From the NCBI RefSeq assembly GCF_004342175.1, contig NZ_SMAO01000005.1, positions 248,001 through 312,000 of the forward strand: a stretch of DNA of 64,000 nucleotides, in the 5' to 3' direction. Below the pieces are notes generated by a model. The model saw only the letters and a program-made list of their open reading frames with translations. It was not told the DNA's origin and searched no databases. This document shows, in pieces, positions 49,753 through 59,600 of this stretch; within the stretch, counting starts at the first letter, position 1, and each line of letters opens with the position of its first letter. The position numbers and the translations under genes were made by a program. The DNA comes from Thiobaca trueperi (GTDB taxonomy: Bacteria > Pseudomonadota > Gammaproteobacteria > Chromatiales > Chromatiaceae).

Positions 49753-51372
49753 ATGTCAATTTCTCGCATTTCTGACGCTCTTGATTCGCCGCAATTCGTC
49801 AGACCCTCGACAGATCGCTCCGTATCTCAGGCATCCCAAGCCATCAAACTGAGCAACCGTCTGAAAACGAAGATCAATTTTGCTCTCATGCTGGTCGTGA
49901 CGGCCGTGCTGATTGCCTACAGCGTGTGGGATGTCCTCAGGGTTCGTGCTGACGAAGGCGCACGTCTCGACCGCGACGTCGCGGCTGCGCTGGATCGCCT
50001 CGGCGCGGGATTGCCGAAGCCGCTCTGGGATCTCACCATGACGACCGTTCAGGACATGATGCGGGGAGAGATGGGCCAATCGGCCGTGTTGGGGATCACG
50101 GTGCTGGGTACGGATGGCAGACCGGTGACCACACTGGTGCGTGACGGGGAGATCAAGGAGGCCGGCCAGCTTCCGGAATTGACGGGGACATACCTCGAAA
50201 GCCGCGAACTGACCTTTCGGGACGGCGACGTCACCCAGTCGCTGGGCAGAGTCGCCGTGCTCATCTCCGACCAGCCCCTGCGTCAAGCCGTCGTGCAGGC
50301 GGTTATGCGGAATGTCCAAATTGCGATCCTCTTGAATGTGATCCTGGTCTTGTCGATGGGATTCATCCTGAACCGGATGGTCCTGGATCCGCTTGCCGCG
50401 ATCCTCGCCCGCGTACAGGACATCGCGGACGGTGAGGGAGACCTCAGTAAGCTGGTCGAGAGTGGGCGCCGCGACGAGCTGGGGCAATTGGGAGATGCGC
50501 TGAATCGCTTTATCGGCTCTATACGCCAGATCGTCACCGAGGTCGATGAAGTGGTGAAGGGACTGGCGAATTCAGCCGACGATGCGCGTGAGACTGCCGA
50601 CGGACTCAATCGGCAATTGGGCCGGCAACAGGAGGATCTGTATTCGTTGACGACTGCACTGACTCAGTTCCGTGCGACAACCGAAGAGGTCGCACGCAAT
50701 GCTGCCCTGGCTTCCGAGTCCGGCGACCAGGCGGGTAATCGCGCCAACCTGGGGCTGGAGCAGGTTCGGGAAGCCAACCGCTCCAATAGCGAACTGGCTG
50801 ATACCGTGGATCGGGCATCGACCGTAATCGCCGAATTGCGGCAGAACACTGATGCGATCAGTGGGATCCTGGACGTGATCCGCAGCATCGCTGACCAGAC
50901 CAATCTGCTCGCCCTCAACGCCGCGATCGAAGCAGCTCGCGCAGGCGAGCATGGGCGCGGATTTGCTGTGGTTGCCGACGAAGTACGGGTGCTCTCGCAG
51001 CGCACCCAGCATTCGACCAGCCAGATCCAGGAGACCATCGCCGGGCTGGAGGAGCGTACTGCGCAAGCCGTGCGGGCAATGGCGGAAGGCAAGCACAAGG
51101 CGGAGCGGAGCGTCGAGCAGGCTTCTGGGGCTGGCGGCGCCTTCGACGAGATCCACGCAGCCATCCAGAACATCGTGCAGATGATGGCTGGCGTCGCTAC
51201 GGCGGCGGAACAGCAGAGCGCCACGGTTGCAGAGATTGAGCGTAACGTCACCAATATTCAGCAGGTGCATCAGCAGACTCTGCTGGTTTCGGCGGCGACC
51301 GCCGGGTCCGGGGAGCAGCTCTCGGATAGCGTCGGCCGGTTGCGCACCTTGTTCGGAAAGTTCCGCCTGTGA
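49753..51372 (+). CDS. Methyl-accepting chemotaxis protein
   Basis: A 539-residue chemoreceptor. A ~37-residue cytoplasmic lead is followed by helix 1 (about 40-58), a ~125-residue periplasmic domain ([26 protein letters not shown]: Cache-like strands), helix 2 (about 190-210) and HAMP. The signalling tip is [19 protein letters not shown] with [15 protein letters not shown]. Unlike the receptor at 34452 its periplasmic part has beta strands. A polyamine-type binding protein gene follows. Confidence 0.93.
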   Translation: MSISRISDALDSPQFVRPSTDRSVSQASQAIKLSNRLKTKINFALMLVVTAVLIAYSVWDVLRVRADEGARLDRDVAAALDRLGAGLPKPLWDLTMTTVQDMMRGEMGQSAVLGITVLGTDGRPVTTLVRDGEIKEAGQLPELTGTYLESRELTFRDGDVTQSLGRVAVLISDQPLRQAVVQAVMRNVQIAILLNVILVLSMGFILNRMVLDPLAAILARVQDIADGEGDLSKLVESGRRDELGQLGDALNRFIGSIRQIVTEVDEVVKGLANSADDARETADGLNRQLGRQQEDLYSLTTALTQFRATTEEVARNAALASESGDQAGNRANLGLEQVREANRSNSELADTVDRASTVIAELRQNTDAISGILDVIRSIADQTNLLALNAAIEAARAGEHGRGFAVVADEVRVLSQRTQHSTSQIQETIAGLEERTAQAVRAMAEGKHKAERSVEQASGAGGAFDEIHAAIQNIVQMMAGVATAAEQQSATVAEIERNVTNIQQVHQQTLLVSAATAGSGEQLSDSVGRLRTLFGKFRL

Positions 51373-51457
51373 GCAGGCGGCGCTCCCCCTGCGATTGACG
51401 GACCGATCCGCTTTCTCGATCCATTTCAAATTCACCGTTGTCCTTACGGAGACTCAC

Positions 51458-52555
51458 ATGATGAAAGGTACTGGCGTGGCGCTGGTTCTGGCGCTTTTCT
51501 CGGCAATTTGCTTCGGGCAGGGACTGGAGCAGAAACTCAGGGTCTTCACTTGGTACGGTTATGTCACATCGCAGGATATCGAGGCGGTGGACAAACTCTT
51601 GGAAGCTGCCGGTAATCCGGTTCGCGTTGAGGTGATTTCGACGGTCGCCGAGGGACCGGAGCAGATGTTTCAGGTGATCCGTCGCGGCGATGCGGATCTC
51701 ACCTTCCTCACCCTCAACTACATCAAGATGCAGAATGAGAAGATAGGGAAATTGCTTCAGCCGATCAACACGGACTCGTCTCGTCTCGGTAACTATGCCA
51801 GTGTTATTCCAGCGCTCAAGACGATTCCAATGGGCGTCATTGACGGCAGGTCCTACTATGTCCCCTTTGGTGGTGGCGCCTATGGTCTCTGGGCAAACAT
51901 GAAATTGGTGAGCGCGGCGGATCTTCCTCACCGCATCGGTGACTTGCTGAATCCGCGATGGACCGGAAAGATCTCGCTGACCGACGGGCAGATCCAGCCC
52001 AACATCGCACTTGCGCTCCTGGCGAACCGTCACGCCCCCTTTGCGATCAATGATCTGATAACCACGAACCGTGCCGAGGCGCTGGCGTTGGCCGCGCCGG
52101 GCGGCGAGGTCCAGTCCTTCCTTGGCAAGCTCTACGGCCAGGTCGGTGCGTTCTGGAGTACCGCGCCCACCTTTGCCGCCCCCCTGGAGATCGTTGCCAG
52201 CTACGGGCCGGAAATCGGTGGCTTGCGCGCCAAGGGTGAGGATTGGCAGCTCATTGAGTTCGAGGAAGGCAATACTGTGTGGCTGGACACCATGAACATC
52301 GTGGCTGGTGTCAGTGGAGCCAAGCTCGAAGCGGCAGAAATCTTCATCAACTATTTCCTGAGCAAGGCGGTTCAGGATCGAGTGGTGAATGGGCTCAGCA
52401 TGGTGGCGGTGACCACGGACGTGACGAACCCGGAGATCGAAGCCAATCCCGATTTTTTCGACCCCAAGATGTTCTGGCCGCCTTACGAAGCCGCAGCCGA
52501 CAACATGATGAAAAAAATGTCTGATCACGCCAAAGCGTCTAAGGCGGCGGAGTGA
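51458..52555 (+). CDS. ABC-type substrate-binding protein, PotD/spermidine-putrescine family
   Basis: A ~365-residue periplasmic binding protein with a signal peptide (ending CFGQG). After it come KLRVFTWYGYVTSQDIE, the PotD-like start, PFGGGAYGLWANMK, a hinge and NTVWLDTMNIVAGVSGAKLEAAEIFINYFLS near the end. No permease or ATPase gene follows, so it is not a standard transporter. Being 85 bases after a chemoreceptor gene, it may serve as a ligand-binding partner for chemotaxis; inference only. Confidence 0.82.
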   Translation: MMKGTGVALVLALFSAICFGQGLEQKLRVFTWYGYVTSQDIEAVDKLLEAAGNPVRVEVISTVAEGPEQMFQVIRRGDADLTFLTLNYIKMQNEKIGKLLQPINTDSSRLGNYASVIPALKTIPMGVIDGRSYYVPFGGGAYGLWANMKLVSAADLPHRIGDLLNPRWTGKISLTDGQIQPNIALALLANRHAPFAINDLITTNRAEALALAAPGGEVQSFLGKLYGQVGAFWSTAPTFAAPLEIVASYGPEIGGLRAKGEDWQLIEFEEGNTVWLDTMNIVAGVSGAKLEAAEIFINYFLSKAVQDRVVNGLSMVAVTTDVTNPEIEANPDFFDPKMFWPPYEAAADNMMKKMSDHAKASKAAE

Positions 52556-52677
52556 CCAAAGCGGACGGAGCTTTCGGCGGGGCTTGGTGACGGCCTCGAC
52601 ATCCGTTGGCAGGCGGGCGGGTGACGTCCGCTTTCAGGAAGGGAACGACCAGACCCCGGATGGGTGTTTGACGCGAC

Positions 52678-54150
52678 TCAGGAATCGGACGGAATGGTCA
52701 GAACCTGACCGGCGCGGATCATGTCGTTTTCATGCAGGCCATTCTGCGCGCGCAAGGCAGTCAGGCTCACTCGATAGCGACTGGCAATCCCGGACAGGGT
52801 GTCGCCGGAGTTGATGACGTGCTCGCGGGAGACCGTGGACCGATTGACGGGGCGCAACGCAGTGGATCGGGATGGCGGCGCGGCGGGGGCCGGTTCGGTT
52901 CCGAGCGGCGTGGAGGTTGCCGGTGCGGGCGGGGCGAAGCGCGCATCCGTGTCGGCGCGCGACGATGCGGAGCGGAAACCCTGCGGTGGATATTTTTTGA
53001 AGTAGGTCCGGACCCCGGCCAGGATGGCCTGCGCGAGCCGCTGTTGATGGGCGTTGCTGGTCAGTCGCCGCTCCTCGTCCTGATTCGAAATGAAGGCGGT
53101 TTCAACCAGCACGGAGGGAATGTCGGGCGATTTCAGCACCATGAAACTGGCGCGCTGTACCTCGTTCTTGTGCATGTTGCCGAGATGGCCCAGATAAGCG
53201 AGAACGGCGTTGGCCGCTTCGGTACTGTGCTCGATGGTCGCATTCTGGGTCATGTCCATCAGGACCGTCGCCAGCAGATCGTCATTCGTGGGGAGATCGA
53301 TGCCGCCGACCCGATCCGCGTTGTTTTCGCGATTCGCCAGCCACATGGCGGCCTCGCTGCTCGCGCCGCCATAGGACAGCGTATAGACCGAGGAGCCATG
53401 GGCGTCGGCATTGTTGTAGGCATCGGCATGGATCGAAATGAAGAGATCCGCGTTCTGCTCGCGCGCCATCAGCATGCGTTGACGCAGGCCGATGAAATAA
53501 TCGCCGTCGCGGATCATCAGCGCCTGCATCCCCGGTTCGCGGTTCACCAGTGCTGCCAGTTTGCGGGCGATCGCCAGGGTCACATCCTTTTCGCGGGTGC
53601 CGCCGGGGCCAATGGCGCCCGGATCCTCGCCGCCGTGTCCTGCGTCAATGGCGACGAGGATTGGGCGCGCCTTGCCCCTTGGAGCATCCGGTCTGGGCAG
53701 GGTCTGTGTCATCGTGCGGGGCGAATCGCCGCTGGCGACAGACGTGGTTCTGGGGATCAGGTCAATGATCAGCCGATGCCCCTCGCCGTTGCCCGGGCCT
53801 GTCGTGAAGCTCTTGACCCGGACCGCCTGCTTGAGATCCAGGACGATACGCAGATCATCCTGGTTATGCAGACCGCTGCGCAGACCGACGAGCGTCGGGT
53901 CTTTGGCGGTGGCGTCGGGAAGCTTGCCGATCAGTGTCGCGGTCGGCAGATCGATCACCACGCGGTCAGGATGGTCCAGGGCGAAGATCCGATGCGACAC
54001 CGGCGCCGTGGTGGCAAACACCAGGCGGGTCTTGCTGGCGTCTGTCACGACCTGGGCACATTCAACCACCACGCGAGACCCGGCTGCGGGCAATGAAATC
54101 AGTAGCAGTAAGAGTGGGAGCAGCCTGTTCACGGATCGCCTCGACGCCAT
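52678..54150 (-). CDS. N-acetylmuramoyl-L-alanine amidase with AMIN and LysM domains
   Basis: A 490-residue periplasmic cell-division amidase of the AmiB/AmiC type. Signal peptide 1-24, AMIN domain about 28-135, then the Amidase_3 domain about 160-385 with zinc ligands in DAGHGGEDPGA, SIHADA and the glutamate of VETAFISN, and a C-terminal LysM (about 445-487, INSGDTLSGIASRYRVS). AmiB is expected in this place after nnr and tsaE; LysM at the end fits AmiB. mutL would follow in many genomes but does not here. Confidence 0.92.
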   Translation of the reverse strand: MASRRSVNRLLPLLLLLISLPAAGSRVVVECAQVVTDASKTRLVFATTAPVSHRIFALDHPDRVVIDLPTATLIGKLPDATAKDPTLVGLRSGLHNQDDLRIVLDLKQAVRVKSFTTGPGNGEGHRLIIDLIPRTTSVASGDSPRTMTQTLPRPDAPRGKARPILVAIDAGHGGEDPGAIGPGGTREKDVTLAIARKLAALVNREPGMQALMIRDGDYFIGLRQRMLMAREQNADLFISIHADAYNNADAHGSSVYTLSYGGASSEAAMWLANRENNADRVGGIDLPTNDDLLATVLMDMTQNATIEHSTEAANAVLAYLGHLGNMHKNEVQRASFMVLKSPDIPSVLVETAFISNQDEERRLTSNAHQQRLAQAILAGVRTYFKKYPPQGFRSASSRADTDARFAPPAPATSTPLGTEPAPAAPPSRSTALRPVNRSTVSREHVINSGDTLSGIASRYRVSLTALRAQNGLHENDMIRAGQVLTIPSDS

Positions 54151-54285
54151 CTCTTGTCAGCGGACGTTGTATTTAAGATAGCAGTTCCGCGACGATCTTT
54201 CCAAACTAAATCCGATGATTAAGGCGCTTTTCTCGATAAGTCATGATGATTATGTTGCGCATAAACGACGGTTTTGACTGGCTTT

Positions 54286-54478
54286 TAAACCGCGTCCAGC
54301 GCGATATGCGTAATTTTCAGTTTGTGTTTAGCTTTGGAGATGTCATCGACCTCAGTGGAGACGCGGTTTAAAATTTTATATTTTTTAATATCTTAAACCG
54401 CGCCCGCTCGAAGGGTCGTCGATTCTGCCAAGGCCGACTCAATCCCCAAACATCACATACCGCATCGGGCGCGGTTTA
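54286..54478 (+). mobile_element. Modular repeat element (A+B), copy 6
   Basis: Module A 54286-54370, spacer, module B 54393-54478, both with the usual inverted ends. The insertion has separated tsaE from the amidase gene, which are normally adjacent, so the amidase may need its own promoter or read-through. Confidence 0.78.
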
Positions 54479-54489
54479 GCCGGTGCGGA

Positions 54490-54951
54490 TCACGCTGAGG
54501 TGCCGCTCAGACTGGCGATGACCGCCTGTCCGCGAGGACTGCCGGGCTCCAGTCTGAGTCGCCGGCCAGGTTCCGCATACGCGATGCCGATCCGCAGATC
54601 AGCCGCCGGCAGGATGCCGGCGCCCCGTTCCGGCCATTCGATCACCCAGAGCACATCTTCCCCCAGCAGGTCGCGCAGACCGAGATACTCCAGCTCTTCG
54701 GGATCCGCCAGACGGTAGAGATCCAGATGCTGGACGCGCGCGGTCGGCAGTTCATAAGGCTCGATCAGGGTATAGGTCGGACTGCGCACGGCCCCGCGAT
54801 GCCCCAGTCCATGCAGCATGCCGCGTGTCAGGGTCGTCTTGCCGGCGCCAAGATCACCCTCCAGATAGAGCACGCAGGGGAGGTGCAGACAGGCGGCAAG
54901 ACGTGCGCCGAACGCAAGCTGGGCCTCCGGGTCGGGCAAAAGGATCTCCAT
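54490..54951 (-). CDS. tsaE: tRNA threonylcarbamoyladenosine biosynthesis protein TsaE
   Basis: A 153-residue ATPase of the t6A37 pathway. Walker A is EGDLGAGKTT at 31-40; SPTYTLIEPYE, HLDLYRL and VLWVIEWPERG are typical. Its start shares one base with the nnr stop (TGATG). Confidence 0.94.
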   Translation of the reverse strand: MEILLPDPEAQLAFGARLAACLHLPCVLYLEGDLGAGKTTLTRGMLHGLGHRGAVRSPTYTLIEPYELPTARVQHLDLYRLADPEELEYLGLRDLLGEDVLWVIEWPERGAGILPAADLRIGIAYAEPGRRLRLEPGSPRGQAVIASLSGTSA

Positions 54952-56450
54952 CAGTGTTCTCCGATACGATTTGCAAGCGGCCGCAGGGCTGCGATGAGGT
55001 CGCTGGCGATCAGCCCGCGCTCACCGCCCCGCGCCGCCTGATCACCCGCCGCCGCATGCAGACAGACCCCGGTACAGGCCGCCGCTTCCGCATCCAGCCC
55101 CTGTCCGCGCAGGGCCGCGATGAGGCCGGTCAGCACATCGCCCGCACCGGCGGTCGCCATCCCCGGATTGCCCTCGCTACAGACTGACGACGGTCGCTGC
55201 GAGTCGCCCCTGATCAGGGTGCCGGCGCCCTTGAGCACGACCACGCCGCCAAAGCGCCGCTGGATCTCGGCGACCGCATGCGGACGATCTTGCTCAACTT
55301 CCGCGATGCTCACGCCGAGCAGTCGCGCGGCCTCGCCGGGATGTGGTGTCAGCACCCAATCCGGTCGGGACAATGGTGATTCGGCAAGCAGATTGAGTGC
55401 ATCGGCGTCCACCACCAGTGGCGTGTGCTGTTCCTTTACATGATTCCAGAGCCCGCGTCCCCAGTTCGTGCGCCCCAGGCCAGGACCGATGGCGAGGACA
55501 TCGGCCCTCTCGATCAGGGGCGTCAGTTCGCCCGGTTCAGCCACCCCGCTCACCATGAGTTCCGGGCGGCTCAGGTTGAGCCAGGCGGCGTGGTCGGGAT
55601 GGGTGGCGATGGTCACCAGTCCGGCACCAGCGCGCAGCGCCGCTTCGCCCGCCAGACGCGCGGCGCCCGACATCCCTGGCGCGCCGCCAATGATCAGCAC
55701 ATGACCGCAGTCACCCTTGTGCGCCGTGCGCGGTCGCGGACGCAGTGAATCGGCCTGCTGTCGCCAGTCGATGCGGCGCAGCGATGGCGTTGTCTGCGCA
55801 TAGACCGCCGCCGGGGCAGCCAGCGAACTGAAAAGCACCTCACCCCGATAATCCGGCCCCTTGCCGACGAAGAGCCCCTGTTTGAGCCCGATGAAGGTGA
55901 TCGTGGCTGAGGCGTGCACGGCCTCGCCCATCACACAGCCGGTGTCGGCGTGCAGGCCCGAGGGAAGATCGATGGCGAGCACTGGCGCCTGTTGGGCGTT
56001 GATCGCGGTGATGGCGTCCGCCCAGATCCCGGTGACGGGACGTTCCAGGCCGGTGCCGAACAGTGCATCAACGATGAGATCGGTGTCAGGCGGCAGCGTC
56101 TGGAAAGGTTCCAGGGTTCCGCCAGCATCGCCATAGGCCGCACAACTGGCCGCTGCCTCGCCGCGCAGGCGCGCGGCATCCCCCAGTTGCAGCATCCGCA
56201 CCGACAGACCATCCGCCCGCGCCAGACGCGCCACCACATAGCCGTCGCCACCATTGTTGCCGATCCCGGCCAGAACCGTGAGACGCCTTGCCGTCGGCCA
56301 GTGCGCACGCAGCAAGCGATAGGCCGCCAGCCCGGCCCGGTTCATCAGTTCGATTCCAGGGATGCCATGTTGCCGGATCGCGATGTCATCCAGGTTGCGC
56401 ACCTGATCGGCGCGGTAGAGCCTGTGGGGAAGCGGGTCGAGGTCGGGCAT
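54951..56450 (-). CDS. nnr: Bifunctional NAD(P)HX epimerase / dehydratase
   Basis: A 499-residue repair enzyme for hydrated NAD(P)H. The N-terminal YjeF_N epimerase domain (about 1-215: NRAGLAAYRLL, GNNGGDGYVVARLA) joins the ADP/ATP-dependent dehydratase (about 230-495: GPGLGR, TPHPGEAARLLG, NPGMATAGAGDVLTG). The start at 56450 is chosen by family N-terminus; upstream open frame is not conserved. It heads nnr-tsaE-ami. Confidence 0.94.
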   Translation of the reverse strand: MPDLDPLPHRLYRADQVRNLDDIAIRQHGIPGIELMNRAGLAAYRLLRAHWPTARRLTVLAGIGNNGGDGYVVARLARADGLSVRMLQLGDAARLRGEAAASCAAYGDAGGTLEPFQTLPPDTDLIVDALFGTGLERPVTGIWADAITAINAQQAPVLAIDLPSGLHADTGCVMGEAVHASATITFIGLKQGLFVGKGPDYRGEVLFSSLAAPAAVYAQTTPSLRRIDWRQQADSLRPRPRTAHKGDCGHVLIIGGAPGMSGAARLAGEAALRAGAGLVTIATHPDHAAWLNLSRPELMVSGVAEPGELTPLIERADVLAIGPGLGRTNWGRGLWNHVKEQHTPLVVDADALNLLAESPLSRPDWVLTPHPGEAARLLGVSIAEVEQDRPHAVAEIQRRFGGVVVLKGAGTLIRGDSQRPSSVCSEGNPGMATAGAGDVLTGLIAALRGQGLDAEAAACTGVCLHAAAGDQAARGGERGLIASDLIAALRPLANRIGEH

Positions 56451-56645
56451 GGATTTCCGCCTGGATGGTGTTGAAGGGCAATCCGGTTTTTCCGGTCGCC
56501 TGAATCTGGGCGCAGAGAATACCGGACTGCCGATCTTTCGTCCGGGTCCAATGGATTTTTCCGACTCTGCGATTGACTGGCGGGTGAGTAGACTAGCCTG
56601 CCCCGAGCCTCGCTCCCCTCCGCTCAAACCGCACTCAGAGTCGCC

Positions 56646-59600
56646 GTGGACCCCAGTTTCATCCATCTCCATCTTCATTCCGAATACTCGCTGGTCGATG
56701 GACTGGTGCGGATCAAGCCGCTGGTCAAGGCCGTGGCGGCGGCCGGCATGCCGGCGGTGGCTGTCACCGATCAGTGCAATCTCTTCGGGCTGGTGCGGTT
56801 CTACAAGGCCGCACTGGGCGCCGGGCTCAAGCCCATCGCCGGGGCCGATCTCTGGGTGCGTAACCCGGACGATGCGAACAAGCCGCATCGGCTGGTGCTC
56901 CTGGTTCAGGATCGTCAGGGTTACGGCAATCTCACCCGGCTCATCTCACGCGGCTATGTCGAAGGGCAGCATCTGGGGGTGCCGCTGGTCGAGCCGGGCT
57001 GGATCGAGTCATCCGCCGCCGGGCTGATCGCGCTCTCGGGTGGGCCGCAGGGCGATGTCGCGCAGGCGCTGCTCAATGGCCGGCCAGAGGTGGCCGAGCG
57101 TCTGCTTGACCGCTGGCTGGCGGCTTTTGGTGACCGCTATTACCTGGAACTGATCCGCACCGGGCGCGAGCAGGAGGCCGAGCTGGTCGAGGCGAGCGTC
57201 GCTCTGGCCATCCGTCGCGGCGTGCCGGTGGTGGCGACCAATGATGTGCGTTTTCTCGCCGCCTCCGACTTCGACGCGCACGAGGCGCGGGTCTGTATCC
57301 ACGACGGGCGCACGCTCGACGATCCGCGCCGCCCGCGTCTCTACAGCGAGGAACAGTATCTGCGCACCCCGGCGGAGATGCTGGAGCTCTTCGCCGATCT
57401 GCCCGAGGCGCTCGCCAACTCGGTCGAGATCGCCAAACGCTGCAATCTGGAACTGACATTAGGCAAGAATTATCTGCCCGACTTCCCGGTTCCAACCGGG
57501 ATGACCATCGACGCCTTTTTCGCCGAGCAGTCGCGCCAGGGTCTTGACCAGCGTCTGGAGCGCATCCTTGATCCCCGCTCGCCCGATTTCGCCGCGCAGC
57601 GCCGTCCCTATGACGAACGGCTGGAACTGGAACTCGCGGTCATCGTCCAGATGGGGTTCCCCGGCTATTTCCTGATCGTCGCCGACTTCATCCAGTGGGC
57701 CAAGGACAACGGCATCCCGGTCGGTCCCGGTCGCGGCTCGGGTGCCGGTTCGCTGGTCGCCTACGCGCTCAAGATCACCGATCTGGATCCCATCGAGCAT
57801 GACCTGCTGTTTGAGCGCTTCCTGAATCCCGAGCGCGTGTCCATGCCCGACTTCGATATCGATTTCTGCATGGAGCGCCGCGACGAGGTCATCGACTATG
57901 TCGCGGGCAAATACGGGCGCGAGGCGGTGTCGCAGATCATCACCTTCGGCACCATGGCTGCCAAGGCCGTGGTGCGCGATGTCGGGCGGGTCATGGGACA
58001 TCCGTATGGCTTCGTCGACAAGGTCGCCAAGATGGTGCCCTTCGAGCTGGGCATGACCCTCACCAAGGCGCTCGCCGAAAGCGAGGATCTCAAGCGCGCC
58101 TATGAGGACGACGAAGAGGTGCGCGCGCTCATCGACATGGCGCGCAAGCTCGAAGGGTTGGCCCGCAACGCCGGCAAGCATGCTGGCGGCGTGGTCATCG
58201 CCCCGACCCTGCTGACCGATTTTTCGCCGCTCTACTGCGAGCCGGGCGGGGTGAATCTGGTGACGCAGTTCGACAAGGACGATGTCGAGCAGGTGGGTCT
58301 GGTCAAGTTCGACTTTCTGGGTCTGCGCACACTCACCATCATCGACTGGGCGCTCAAGACCATCAACGCCGGACGAGCGGCCAAGGGCGAACCGCCGCTC
58401 GACATCGACCGCATCGACCCGCACGATGCATTGGCCTTCGCGTTGCTCAAACAGTGTCAGACCACCGCCGTCTTCCAGCTCGAATCGCGCGGTATGAAGG
58501 AGCTGATCAAAAAGCTCCAGCCCGACAGCTTCGACGACATCACCGCACTGGTGGCCCTGTTCCGTCCCGGCCCGCTGCAATCGGGCATGGTCGATGATTT
58601 CATTGAGCGCAAACACGGACGCGCCGAACTCGCCTATCCGCACCCGGATCTCGAACCGATCCTCAAGCCCACCTACGGCATCATCCTCTATCAGGAACAA
58701 GTGATGCAGATCGCGCAGGTGCTGGCGGGATATTCGCTCGGCGGGGCAGATTTACTGAGGAGGGCGATGGGAAAAAAGAAAAAGGAGGAAATGGATAAAC
58801 AACGCGCCACGTTTGAGCAGGGCGCGGTCGCGCGTGGGGTCGATGGCGGCGTTGCAACGCATATTTTCGATTTGATGGAGTATTTTTCCGGTTACGGATT
58901 CAACAAGTGTGTCGTTGGCGACACGCTCGTGGCCGACCCTGTGACCGGCGAGCGTCGCCAGATCAAGGAGATCTATCGCCACGGTATCGGCTCGGTTGCG
59001 AGTCTGATGACAAATCACCGCATGGGCCAGAGTCCGGTGGTTCAGGTGATGGAGAACGGGATCAAACCGGTCTTTCGGCTCCGAACCTCATTGGGCAAGA
59101 CGCTGCGCGCGACCGGCAATCATCCGCTGCTCACAGCGACGGGTTGGAAGCGTCTGGATGAATTGAAGGTGGGTGATCGCATTGCCTCACCGGCACGACT
59201 GCCTATCGAGGGTCAGGAACGCTGGCCTGAGCACGAACTTATCACGCTGGGCTGGGTCTTGTCGGAGGGCAATACCTGTCACCCAAGCGGTTTTTATTTC
59301 TACAACAAGGATGAGGTGGCTCGGGATGATTTCCTGGCCGCCGCATGTGTCTTTCCCGATACGCAACCCACCGTGCGCCTCAGGCCCGAGCGGGCGGATA
59401 CCTGGTGCGTCTATGTCGGAACCGGGCGCGATACGCGGATTCGTGTCGGTGCTGGTCATAGCTTCACGCCGCGTTCGGGGGCGCGTCTGTGGCTCGAAGA
59501 ACTGGGGATGATCGGTCACAAGGCGCCGGACAAGCATTTCCCGGCTGGTGTGTTTCGACTCGACAATGCCTGTCTGGCCGTCTTGCTTGGACGGCTCTGG

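Noticed and set aside
57459-58700. A 413-codon open frame on the - strand
   Set aside because: Antisense to the dnaE palm domain; no recognisable motif and codon bias explains it.
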